In this document: positions 55,379 to 64,000 of the stretch, piece after piece
Numbering within the stretch: position 1 is the stretch's first letter
Layout: each line of letters opens with the position of its first letter
From: Pseudomonadota bacterium
GTDB taxonomy: Bacteria > Myxococcota_A > Polyangia > GCA-2747355
Direction: 5' to 3'
DNA: 64,000 bases
Assembly (NCBI GenBank): GCA_016711215.1
Contig: JADJTL010000001.1
Location: 1,050,001-1,114,000 of the forward strand
The notes under the pieces: generated by a model
Databases searched by the model: none
The model's input: the letters and a program-made list of their open reading frames with translations, nothing else
Told to the model about the DNA's origin: nothing
Program-made: the position numbers and the translations under genes

Positions 55379-57931
55379 ATGGCAGGGCGGGGAGCTGCGC
55401 TAGCGCCCGTGGCCACGGCTGCCGCCTATGCGGAGCTGCACTGCCGCAGCAACTACAGCTTCCTCGATGGGGCCTCTCATCCGCAGGAGCTGGTCGAGCG
55501 CGCCGGCGAGCTGGGCCTGAGTTCGCTGGCGCTCACCGACCGCTCGGGCCTGTACGGCGTGGTTCGCGCCTGGGAAGCGGCACGAGAGCTGAGCGCTCGC
55601 GGTGCCGCTGCCGTGCCGCGGTTGATCTATGGCAGCGAGCTCGAGCTGAACGGTGATGGACAGCCCGGCGGGCTTGCTCCCGATGATGCGCTGGTGCTCT
55701 TGGCCGGCAATCGCGAGGGCTATGCGACGATCTCGCGCCTGATCAGCCGCGGGCGGCTGCGTGCGACCAAGGGCGCGTTCGCGTTGGCGCAGGACGAGGT
55801 GCTGGCAGCGCTTGGCGCGACGCGTGACGTGGTGGTGCTCTTCGGTGGCCCGCGCAGTCGCCTGCTGCGTCGCCTGTCCGAGGGACGCGACGAGGAGGTG
55901 CGACAGACCCTCGGTCGCTGGCGCGAAGCCTGTGGTGATGCGCTCTACCTCGAGCTGACGCGCCACCGCCGTCCCGGCGAGCACGAGCGCTCGCTGGTGC
56001 TCGCTGCGCAGGCGCAGGCGCTCGGGGTGCCCGTCGTGGCGACCAACGACGTCTGCTTTCACATCGCACCGCGCAAGAAGCTGCACGACGTGCTGAGCTG
56101 TATTCGGCGCGGCTGCACGCTGGCCGCGGCCGGCCGCACGCTGCTGCCCAACGCCGAGCGTCGGCTCAAGTCGGCGACGCAGATGCAACGGCTCTTCGCC
56201 GATCTTCCCGCTGCGCTGGCGCAGACGGTAGCGATCGCCGAGCGCTGTCGATTTACGCTCGACGAGCTGTGTTACGCCTACCCGGTCGAGTCGCTGGCGC
56301 CGGAGGAGGACGCGGACGCCAGCTTGGCGCGGCTGGCATCCGCGGGCCTCGTCGCGCGGCTCGGCTCGGCGCGTGCCGTGCAGCTCAGGCCGCAGCTCGA
56401 AAGGGAGCTGCGAATCATCGCGCAGCTCGGCTATGCCGGCTATTTCCTCACGATGTGGGACGTGGTGCAGTTCTGCGGCCAGCAGCACATCCTCTGTCAG
56501 GGACGCGGCTCAGCGGCGAACTCGCTCGTTTGCTATGCGACGGGCATCACCGCCGTCTCGCCCGATCAGATCGACATGCTCTTCGAGCGCTTCGTCTCGC
56601 TGGAGCGCCGCGAGCCGCCGGATATCGACCTCGACATCGAGCACGATCGTCGCGAGGAGGTCATCCAATACGTCTACGGCAAGTATGGCCGCGAGCGGGC
56701 GGCGATGGTGGCCGAGGTGATCCGCTATCGCCACCGCTCTGCCGTGCGTGATGTTGGCAAGGTGTTGGGGCTGAGCGAAACCGCGCTGGCGCGCGTCTCG
56801 CGCTTCCTCGCGCATGGCTGGCGAGGCGTGGAGGGTGAGGCCGCGCGCGCCGCGGGGATCGATCCCGAGGGCCGCAGCTGGCGTCAGCTCCTGCTGCTCT
56901 CGGCGGCGCTGGTCGACTTTCCGCGGCACCTCTCCATTCACGTCGGTGGCTTCGTGCTGTCGCGCGAAGCGCTGGAGCGCATCGTGCCGCTCGAGCGCGC
57001 ACGGATGGCGGGGCGCACGGTGATCGCCTGGGACAAGGACGATCTCGACGCGCTCAAGATCTTCAAGGTCGACCTGCTCGGCCTGGGGATGCTCAACGTG
57101 ATCGCCCGCGCCTTTCGGCTGATCACCGCGCGCCACGGCGTCGCCCTCGAGCTCGGCACCGTGCCGCGCGAAGATCCAGCGGTCTACGCGATGCTGCAGC
57201 GCGCCGATTCGTTGGGCGTGTTCCAGGTCGAGTCACGCGCGCAGATGAACATGCTGCCGCGGCTGAAGCCGCGCTGCTTCTACGATCTGGTGATCGAGGT
57301 CGCGCTGGTGCGGCCCGGGCCAATCGCTGGGGGCATGGTGCATCCCTACCTCCGTCGCCGTCGCGGCGAGGAGCGAGTGGAATACCCGCACCCCAAGCTG
57401 CGGGCGATTCTCGATCGCACGCTCGGCGTGCCAATCTTCCAGGAACAGGTGATGCGCATCGCCGTCGCCGTCGGCGGCTACAGCCCCGGCGAGGCCGATC
57501 AGCTGCGGCGTGACATGGCGGCCTGGCGCCGCCATGGGCGGATGGAGCAGCACCAGCAGCGACTGCAGGCGGCGATGTGCGCCGAGGGCATCGCCGAACC
57601 CTTTGCGCGGCGCATCATCCAGCAGATCGAGGGCTTCGGCAGCTACGGCTTTCCCGAGTCGCATGCGGCCTCGTTCGCGCACCTGGTCTATGTCTCGGCC
57701 TATCTCAAATGTCATTACCCGGCGGAGTTCGCCGTGGCGCTGATCAATGCCCAGCCGATGGGCTTCTACTCGGTGGCCTCGATCGTCGCCGACGCGCATC
57801 GTCACGGCGTGGCGATCTTGGGGGTCGACGTCGAGCAGAGCGAGTGGGAGGCGCAGGTCGTGGATCGGCCGCTGAGCCCTTCAGCACCGGCGGGCAGGGC
57901 CGACGGTCTGATGCGATCCGCCTCGGGTTAG
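55379..57931 (+). CDS. dnaE2: Error-prone DNA polymerase DnaE2, main segment (frameshifted)
   Basis: 850 residues in this frame; the real text ends near 57890. A PHP domain opens the protein (YAELHCRSNYSFLDGASHPQEL, LALTDRSGLYGVVRAW). The C-family polymerase core includes GRGSAANSLVCYATGIT, the catalytic PPDIDLDIEHDRREE, HVGGFVLS, KVDLLGLGML, VQVE-type FQVESRAQM and EVALVRPGPIAGGMVHPY, with IFQEQVMRIAV and FGSYGFPESHAASFAHLVY. These fit DnaE2 better than replicative DnaE1. It starts 3 bases after imuB and would be expressed from the SOS promoter at 52.95 kb. A one-base loss near 57890-57910 shifts the frame. Confidence 0.92.
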   Translation: MAGRGAALAPVATAAAYAELHCRSNYSFLDGASHPQELVERAGELGLSSLALTDRSGLYGVVRAWEAARELSARGAAAVPRLIYGSELELNGDGQPGGLAPDDALVLLAGNREGYATISRLISRGRLRATKGAFALAQDEVLAALGATRDVVVLFGGPRSRLLRRLSEGRDEEVRQTLGRWREACGDALYLELTRHRRPGEHERSLVLAAQAQALGVPVVATNDVCFHIAPRKKLHDVLSCIRRGCTLAAAGRTLLPNAERRLKSATQMQRLFADLPAALAQTVAIAERCRFTLDELCYAYPVESLAPEEDADASLARLASAGLVARLGSARAVQLRPQLERELRIIAQLGYAGYFLTMWDVVQFCGQQHILCQGRGSAANSLVCYATGITAVSPDQIDMLFERFVSLERREPPDIDLDIEHDRREEVIQYVYGKYGRERAAMVAEVIRYRHRSAVRDVGKVLGLSETALARVSRFLAHGWRGVEGEAARAAGIDPEGRSWRQLLLLSAALVDFPRHLSIHVGGFVLSREALERIVPLERARMAGRTVIAWDKDDLDALKIFKVDLLGLGMLNVIARAFRLITARHGVALELGTVPREDPAVYAMLQRADSLGVFQVESRAQMNMLPRLKPRCFYDLVIEVALVRPGPIAGGMVHPYLRRRRGEERVEYPHPKLRAILDRTLGVPIFQEQVMRIAVAVGGYSPGEADQLRRDMAAWRRHGRMEQHQQRLQAAMCAEGIAEPFARRIIQQIEGFGSYGFPESHAASFAHLVYVSAYLKCHYPAEFAVALINAQPMGFYSVASIVADAHRHGVAILGVDVEQSEWEAQVVDRPLSPSAPAGRADGLMRSASG

Positions 57932-58605
57932 GGGCCGTGCGCGGCCTAGGCGCGAGCGTCGCGCAGCGCATCGTCGACGAGCGCGGTCATCGGGGGCCCT
58001 ATCGTTCGATCAGCGAGCTCGCCGCGCGCTGTGCGCTGGCGCGACCTCAGCTCGTCAGCTTGGCCTTGGCGGGGGCGTTGCGCGGTCTGCAGCCCGAGCG
58101 GCGGCGCGCGATCTGGGAGGCGACGGCGCTCGGCGGCAATGATCTGGTGGCCAATCTCGAGCTCGGTGAGGCCGCCGTGGCCTTCGCCCCGCTGCCCGCG
58201 GCGCTCGAGCTAGAGCTCGATTATGCGCACGCGGCGAGCTTCGTCGAGGGACACCCGCTGCAGCTCCATCGCTCATGGTTGCGGCAGCGCGGCGTGCTCG
58301 CCAGCGCCGAGCTGGAAGCGCAGCGGCCGGGTTCAAACGTGGCAGTAGCGGGCCTGGTCGTGGTGCGACAGCGGCCGGGCAACGGCCGGATGATCTTCAT
58401 GGCGCTGGAGGACGAAACGGGCCTGGTCGACATAGCCGTGCCGCTCGCGCTCTTCGAGCGCCAACGGACGTTGATCCTGCTCTCGGGCCTGCTGCTGGTG
58501 CGCGGACGCCTGCAGCTCGATGGCGCTGCCCGAGCCGTGCTGGCGCAGCGCTTCGAGCGCTTCGGCGACGATGCGGTGCCCGCACGCGCACGCGATTTTC
58601 ACTAG
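57886..58605 (+). CDS. dnaE2: Error-prone DNA polymerase DnaE2, C-terminal segment
   Basis: The polymerase text resumes in the next frame as SDAIRLGLGAVRGLG, which is the usual continuation of DnaE2, and runs to the stop at 58605. It contains the helix-hairpin-helix region (IVDERGHRGPYRSISELAAR) and the OB-fold (NVAVAGLVVVRQRPGNGRMIFMALEDETGLVDI). Both segments together give about 1075 residues, normal for a DnaE2. The frame restoration by a single added base suggests a consensus error in the GC-rich stretch rather than gene loss. Confidence 0.87.
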   Translation, partial: TGGQGRRSDAIRLGLGAVRGLGASVAQRIVDERGHRGPYRSISELAARCALARPQLVSLALAGALRGLQPERRRAIWEATALGGNDLVANLELGEAAVAFAPLPAALELELDYAHAASFVEGHPLQLHRSWLRQRGVLASAELEAQRPGSNVAVAGLVVVRQRPGNGRMIFMALEDETGLVDIAVPLALFERQRTLILLSGLLLVRGRLQLDGAARAVLAQRFERFGDDAVPARARDFH

Positions 58606-58737
58606 GCAAGGTTCACCGGGCGTCCGCCCTTGCAAATGGGGGTGCGACGCAGCACCCGCCGACGCCGCCACCTCACAAACGTTGGCGCTCGCCCGCCATC
58701 CGCGACTACACTAGTCGCCTGCTGCGGTGACGCCCAG

Positions 58738-59562
58738 ATGCGCTATACGACAGACAAACGGATCAGCCCCCGACTGCGACGCAAGCTGCGCGTCGTCTTC
58801 GACCACGATCCGCACCTCGCCGCGGCGACGATCGACCTCTCGCGGCATGGTCTCTGTGTCGCTTCCGACTTCGTAGCGCCGCAGGCGAGCGAGGTGAGCG
58901 CCACGCTGGTGCTGCCCGACGGGCAGCGCATCCCCTTCTCAGGTCTCGTGCGCTGGATCCGTAAGGTGCGCGGGGAGTCCACGCTCGGCGGCACGAACAG
59001 AATGGGGATCCGCTTCGCCGCACCCTTGGGCGGCGCTTATGCCGACTTCATCGACCAGACGCTCGGCCTCTCGGGTCCTGCGATCGACGAGCTGGCGTCC
59101 GTGCCGACGATGCCGGGGACCGCAGAGGAGGCGCCGGCTCAGGTGACCTTTTCGCCGGCTGTAACCGCGGCGGAGGTGGCGGAGCTCGAGTGGCCCGTTC
59201 CGCCGCTGGGACAGGTCGAGCGCATGATGGCCACGGTGCAGCTCGGAGACCTGGCGACGAACTCGGAGAAACATCCGGCAGGGCTCGCGCTCGGTCGCGC
59301 CGCGCAGTGGATCGACGAGGCCGCCTCGCGTTGCCTGATGGCGCTCTTGCCGCCCGGCCTGCACAGCGCGGGCGTGGGGCTCTCCTTGACCCTGACCCAT
59401 CGTCCACCGCTCGCGGTGGGCGCCCGAATCAAGGTCGAGGTCAAGGTCACGAGGGTGACGGCGCGCGGGCGTACGATCAGCCTCGAGGCGCGCATCAGCG
59501 AGGGCGCGCGCGAGCTGGCGAGCGGGCAGCTCGCGAGGATCGTCGTCGAGCCGGAGGGCTAG
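58738..59562 (+). CDS. PilZ domain fused to a hotdog thioesterase-like domain
   Basis: 274 residues from the ATG at 58738; the open frame to 58630 adds an implausible Arg-rich lead. Residues 1-115 are a PilZ domain with R8xxxR12 (RISPR) and DLSRHG (33-38), the two c-di-GMP contact motifs. Residues about 155-270 look like a FlK-type hotdog thioesterase: ALGRAAQWIDEAASRCL, then LTHRPPLAVGARIKVEV and ISEGARELASGQLARIVV. His221 and Glu194 sit roughly where FlK has catalytic His and Glu, but this needs a structure. It lies 132 bases after dnaE2 and has its own start. Acyl-CoA substrate unknown. Confidence 0.8.
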   Translation: MRYTTDKRISPRLRRKLRVVFDHDPHLAAATIDLSRHGLCVASDFVAPQASEVSATLVLPDGQRIPFSGLVRWIRKVRGESTLGGTNRMGIRFAAPLGGAYADFIDQTLGLSGPAIDELASVPTMPGTAEEAPAQVTFSPAVTAAEVAELEWPVPPLGQVERMMATVQLGDLATNSEKHPAGLALGRAAQWIDEAASRCLMALLPPGLHSAGVGLSLTLTHRPPLAVGARIKVEVKVTRVTARGRTISLEARISEGARELASGQLARIVVEPEG

Positions 59563-59599
59563 CGGCGCTGCTTCAGGCCGCGCCCCCGTGGTGGCGGGC

Positions 59600-60526
59600 C
59601 TAATCGTCCCAGCCAGCGGGTGGGGCGGCGAAGCCGCGCTGCGCGGGGAAGGGCGAGGCATAGCGGCGGCGCTGCGTCTCATCATAGGGGCGCCGCCATG
59701 GCCTCAGCTCGACCCCAAGCGCCAGCAGTCCGCGCTCGTCATCGTAGCGCAAGCCGAGCAGGCAATCCGGAACGGCGCGTCTGGCGCGCTCGAAGGGCAC
59801 GTCGGTGACCGGCGCGTAGTGACGCTCACCGAAGGCCGTGCCGAGACCGGGGCGCTCCTCACTTCGCCGCCATCGGGAGCGGGCGCTCTTGCCTTCGAAG
59901 ACGTCACTGTTGGCCGACTCGGCCGCCGCGCGGCCAGCGCCGGGTCGCGACAGGCTCTGCCGACTCGGCCGCCGCGCGGGAGCGGGGGCGCGATTCAGCC
60001 CGCCGCTGTCCTCTGCCGCAGAGGGGAGGTAAACCTGCGGTGGAGGCACGCGCTCGGGGAAGAACGCTACGCCGATCACGCCAACCTGCAAGGCATCGCC
60101 CGTGCGCGCTGCATAGGAGTTGCGCACGCTCGAGAAGCGAAACGCCGCGATCTCGTGATGCGAGAGGCGCCAGCCCTCGATCGTCAGCGAGCCCCAGGCG
60201 GGCAGCAGGTAGCCACGCTTGGCGAAGCTGCCGGAACGCCCGTCGAGCACGTCGCGCCCGTCGACGGTGGCGACGACCTCGACGCGCTGCCCGGAGTTGT
60301 TATGGACGCGCAGCGTGTAGCGGCGACCGCGCTGGCCGAGGAGGTAGCTCTCGCCCCGGTGCGCGTAGACTCGTGCCGGGCGGCCATCGACGAGGAGCTC
60401 CACGCTGTAGGGGCCTTGGCGGCTTTGTAGGCGCGGCGCCGCAGTGGCACAGGCGGCCGCGAGCACGATGGCGAGGGTGAGCAGCGTGGTGGCGAACGAC
60501 AGACGCAGCAAGGATCCGTGTTTCAT
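59600..60526 (-). CDS. Exported protein of unknown function
   Basis: About 308 residues from the ATG at 60526, preceded by AAGGGGG. The signal peptide ends near VLAAACATAA; the Cys could be lipidated. The folded part, about 35-160, reads YSVELLVDGRPARVYAHRG, LLGQRGRRYTLRVHNNSGQRVEVVATVDGRDVLDG and GYLLPAWGSLTIEGWR, then AAFRFSSVRNSYAARTGD and VGVIGVAFFPE. I have a sense of similar unannotated proteins in other bacteria but no named family. The C-terminal half is Arg/Ser/Ala-rich and probably disordered, then ends with SPFPAQRGFAAPPAGW. It is transcribed in the same direction as the phosphofructokinase gene, 178 bases after it. Confidence 0.7.
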   Translation of the reverse strand: MKHGSLLRLSFATTLLTLAIVLAAACATAAPRLQSRQGPYSVELLVDGRPARVYAHRGESYLLGQRGRRYTLRVHNNSGQRVEVVATVDGRDVLDGRSGSFAKRGYLLPAWGSLTIEGWRLSHHEIAAFRFSSVRNSYAARTGDALQVGVIGVAFFPERVPPPQVYLPSAAEDSGGLNRAPAPARRPSRQSLSRPGAGRAAAESANSDVFEGKSARSRWRRSEERPGLGTAFGERHYAPVTDVPFERARRAVPDCLLGLRYDDERGLLALGVELRPWRRPYDETQRRRYASPFPAQRGFAAPPAGWDD

Positions 60527-60620
60527 CGGCAGTGTCCCCCTTGGCAAGGGTCTACGCGCGGCAGCGAAAAACGATCTCGCGGCGCGATCAGCCGGGGTGC
60601 CCGGCGTTTGCGCGACCGGA

Positions 60621-60700
60621 GCGACTGGGCGACTGAGCGACTGGGCGACTGGGCGACTGGGCGACTGGGCGACTGGGCGACTGGGCGACTGGGCGACTGG
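60621..60700. repeat. Ten tandem copies of GCGACTGG
   Basis: Eighty bases of an 8-base unit (one copy has GCGACTGA) end three bases past the phosphofructokinase stop codon, in its 3' intergenic region. Such an array can change copy number by slippage. No coding effect is expected, but it could alter the transcript end or the distance to the next gene. Confidence 0.97.
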
Positions 60701-60703
60701 GCG

Positions 60704-61981
<1,278 letters not shown>

Positions 61982-63436
61982 CTAGCGCACCTCGATCGTG
62001 ACCTTCTGCGGCAGCACGAAGGGCAGCGCGATGCCGGTGGCGACGGCCGCTGCCGAGACACCGATCGCGGTCCAGAACCACCAGCGACGCGTGATCGAGT
62101 TGGCACGTCGGCAGACGCCCCCGCGGCAGCGGAGGTTGAGGGGGCACTCGCCGTCGCTGATGCAGGTCTTCAGGGCCCCGCCGAGCGGCTGGGTGCTCGG
62201 CTTAACGCCGGCCGCGGACCACGGGGTGCCGTGCAACAAGCGCGTGGCGGTGCCCGCGAGCGGCCGATCGAGGGGGGCGAAGACCTCGGACTTCCAGCGG
62301 CCGCCGCTGGCGTAGCCGACGACGATGGTGCAGGCGCGGGAGCTGCATCCCGGCCGGGCATCGACGACAAGCAGCTCCGAGGCCTCCTCCTTTGCCAGCA
62401 GCTCACGGACGGGCGCGGGCAGCACCTGGCCCTCCTCGCGGCGACGCGCGCTCGCCACGACGGGAGCCTCTGCTTGCAGTGAGTCGATCTCGAGCGTGAC
62501 GGAGAGCTGCCGCGGTTCGCCCGGCTCCACGCGCACCCAATCGCGCCAGGGCGCATGGCCAGGGCGAAAGACGGTGACCCAATACATACCGGGGCGCAGG
62601 GCGCGCGTCTCGCTGGCAGGGCCGACGAGGTGCCCGTTGAGCCAGAGCAGGCCATCTGGGCTGCTCGTGACGCTGAGATGGCCGTCGGCCTTGGGCTGCT
62701 GCAGGACCTGCTTGTGGAATTCCTGGACCGTCGGGTTGAAGCGGTCCTGCGCTGGCGGCCGCGGATCGAAGAGGATCGCGTTATTCATCGCCCGCTCGGC
62801 GGCGTCCTGCTGCCCGTCGAAGAGCTCCGTCGCCGCCAACAGATGCAACGCGTCGACGTAGCCCTCGCCGGCGCTGCCAGCGGCCACGTCTGCCCGGAAG
62901 ACCTCGAGCGCCGCCGTCACATGCTGGCGAACAGCGTCGAAGTCCAGCCCCTGGAACGCCTCCACGGCTTGGTCCATGTGCTGGCGCGCGTCCTGCGGAT
63001 CACCGGTCGCGGCGATCTCCTGCGGCGGCGGATAGACCAAGCGGGGCAGGGCGCTGCCGCCGCGCTCGATCAGCGTGGCGAGCGCGCGCGCGGCCTCCGT
63101 GGTGGGAAGCAGCGCAGCGTCCTGGCCCACCGGAAGCAGCAGCACGAGGGGTCTGTCGGCCCCCGCCGCAAGCGGGAGCGCCAGCGCGAAGATGGCGGCG
63201 CCCCAGCTCCAAGGGATCGCCGTGCGCCGAGGATTTCGCGTGCGCGTGGAGCTGCTGCCGCGCCACTTCGCCGAATAGCTCGACGAATAGCGCGACGAAT
63301 TGCTCGCTGAAGGGTGGCTCGCTGAAGGGTGGCTCGATGATCGGCAGGGCAAGGGGGGCCTCGATGGGTGCTGGCTCCGCGGGCCGTGGTCGGTTCCGCG
63401 GCGGCCAGCATAGCCTTCGCGCGTACCGCAGATCAA
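61982..63436 (-). CDS. Exported protein with TPR-like region and PEGA-like domain; start uncertain
   Basis: 484 residues if the TTG at 63436 is used. I see no ATG or GTG before the signal-like segment WSWGAAIFALALPLAAGADRPLVLL, so the true start may be TTG, or a frameshift hides it in this Ser/Arg-rich lead. After it come helical text (AVEAFQGLDFDAVRQHVTAALEVF, YVDALHLLAATELFDGQQDAAERAM), a PEGA-like strand set (GHLSVTSSPDGLLWLNGHLVG, RPGMYWVTVFRPGHAPWRDWVRV), a Cys pair (PGCSSRACTIVVGYASGG), a small Cys-rich knot (CISDGECPLNLRCRGGVC) and a membrane helix at the end (FWTAIGVSAAAVATGIALPFVL). This is a common myxobacterial layout. Specific role unknown. The ATG of the phosphofructokinase gene directly follows its stop. 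Confidence 0.75.
   Translation of the reverse strand: MICGTREGYAGRRGTDHGPRSQHPSRPPLPCRSSSHPSASHPSASNSSRYSSSYSAKWRGSSSTRTRNPRRTAIPWSWGAAIFALALPLAAGADRPLVLLLPVGQDAALLPTTEAARALATLIERGGSALPRLVYPPPQEIAATGDPQDARQHMDQAVEAFQGLDFDAVRQHVTAALEVFRADVAAGSAGEGYVDALHLLAATELFDGQQDAAERAMNNAILFDPRPPAQDRFNPTVQEFHKQVLQQPKADGHLSVTSSPDGLLWLNGHLVGPASETRALRPGMYWVTVFRPGHAPWRDWVRVEPGEPRQLSVTLEIDSLQAEAPVVASARRREEGQVLPAPVRELLAKEEASELLVVDARPGCSSRACTIVVGYASGGRWKSEVFAPLDRPLAGTATRLLHGTPWSAAGVKPSTQPLGGALKTCISDGECPLNLRCRGGVCRRANSITRRWWFWTAIGVSAAAVATGIALPFVLPQKVTIEVR
63300..63336. repeat. Short direct repeat GCTCGCTGAAGGGTG
   Basis: The 15-base unit occurs twice in a row within the uncertain 5' part of the PEGA-like gene, next to imperfect repeats of CGACGAATAGC. 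The repeats make the Ser-rich N-terminal text and support doubt about the start. Confidence 0.6.
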
Positions 63437-63567
63437 TGCGGGGCCGCAATCGAGGCGCTGCGCCGGAGCGCAAGGGGTTCGTCGGTTGTCTCCGGGGCCC
63501 AGCGTCGCCTGCTGCCGGCCGCAGCTGCCTTGACCCGTTTCGGGGCGCCCGCTAGGGTCGGCGCACG

Positions 63568-64000
63568 ATGGGGCGCGGCCTTCGTCTATGCGAAAGCGTG
63601 ACCCTGGCGTTGCTGTTGGGGTGGGCCGGGGCGTCGCGTGCCCAGAGCGGGTCGTCCGAGTTGCGTGGCAGCGCGGACGGCAGCGCGGTGCACTACACGC
63701 TTACGCTTTGCGCCGCGTCTGGCGGGAAGCTCGGCCTCTTCTTCGACAGCCCCATGGCGCCCGAGGCGGCGGCCACAGCCGATGTAACGCAAGACGCCCC
63801 GCCCGCCGCGGTCGACGCCTGCGCCGACGTCAGCTTTATGCGCGAGGCAGTTCCGGTGGGCGTCTACCGCAGCTGGGCCCGGCTCGGCGATCAATCCCTG
63901 CTCGGGCCGGTGGAGATCTGCGTCGGGCCCGATCTGCAGGTGAGCGCGCTGAGCGGCACGGGCGACGGCGCGGCGGTCACGCTGAAGGCGCGGGTCTGCA
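63568..64000 (+). CDS. Exported protein of unknown function, 5' part only
   Basis: The ATG at 63568 opens a frame with no stop before the window ends, 144 residues visible. A signal peptide is clear (LALLLGWAGASRAQS). The mature part, LRGSADGSAVHYTLTLCAASGGKLGLFF, then VDACADVSFMREAVPVGVYRSWARLGDQSLLGPVEICV and LSGTGDGAAVTLKARV, is beta-rich with paired Cys. I do not recognise a family. It is divergent from the PEGA-like gene, with about 130 bases between the starts. Confidence 0.6.
   Translation, partial: MGRGLRLCESVTLALLLGWAGASRAQSGSSELRGSADGSAVHYTLTLCAASGGKLGLFFDSPMAPEAAATADVTQDAPPAAVDACADVSFMREAVPVGVYRSWARLGDQSLLGPVEICVGPDLQVSALSGTGDGAAVTLKARVC

Overview
The window looks like a chromosome segment of a high-GC delta-proteobacterium-type organism, most likely Myxococcota. 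The support is very GC-rich coding sequence with strong antisense shadow ORFs, many lipoproteins with Asp/Gly-rich linkers after the lipobox, Cys-rich 'CGN..C..GE.C' repeats, several PilZ proteins, a Hanks-type kinase, a gingipain-like peptidase, and an operator before imuA that fits the published Myxococcus xanthus LexA consensus. No species can be named.

Layout. 0-3.2 kb: the tail of an exo/endonuclease/phosphatase-family protein, a lipoprotein and a TPR protein. 3.2-10.5 kb: a tightly coupled minus-strand operon, in transcription order a double-PilZ protein with an unidentified C-terminal domain, an Rv1355c-type ThiF/nitroreductase fusion, and a membrane histidine kinase with two kinase cores around a receiver. 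10.5-13.5 kb: no intact gene, but a degraded IS3 fragment and a broken IS4-type element with visible ends. 13.5-24.3 kb, minus strand: gingipain-type (C25) lipoprotein, GltS-like glutamate carrier, tRNA-Thr(CGT) with a clear promoter, Pat-like acyl-CoA ligase/acetyltransferase, ThiC, and a small lipoprotein.

24.5-33.4 kb, plus strand: a giant lipoprotein with 17 Ig-like (choice-of-anchor D) repeats, broken by one frameshift, followed by an RND/MMPL exporter. 33.4-37 kb: an exported TldD-like metalloprotease and a metal-site-less partner. 37.3-45.3 kb: fatty-acid hydroxylase/sterol desaturase, VIT/VWA protein, a kinase-PilZ-Hsp70 fusion, and an AmrS-type radical SAM enzyme. 45.4-51.8 kb: one locus for a lipoprotein of about 2100 residues made of Asn tripeptide repeats, two seven-bladed RCC1 propellers, Cys-rich linkers, a Ycf48-type propeller and a PQQ-type propeller; it is split by frameshifts, heavily so between 48.36 and 49.26 kb. 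52-58.6 kb: a lamin-tail lipoprotein, then the SOS mutagenesis cassette imuA-imuB-dnaE2. 58.7-64 kb: PilZ-hotdog protein, an exported unknown, phosphofructokinase, a PEGA-like protein and a truncated exported protein.

Most genes serve the envelope or signalling. The most unusual items are the kinase-PilZ-Hsp70 fusion, the Rv1355c/PilZ/double-kinase operon, the four-propeller lipoprotein and the exported TldD/TldE-like pair. Several long reading frames are split by what look like single-base deletions, so part of the apparent gene decay may be consensus error.
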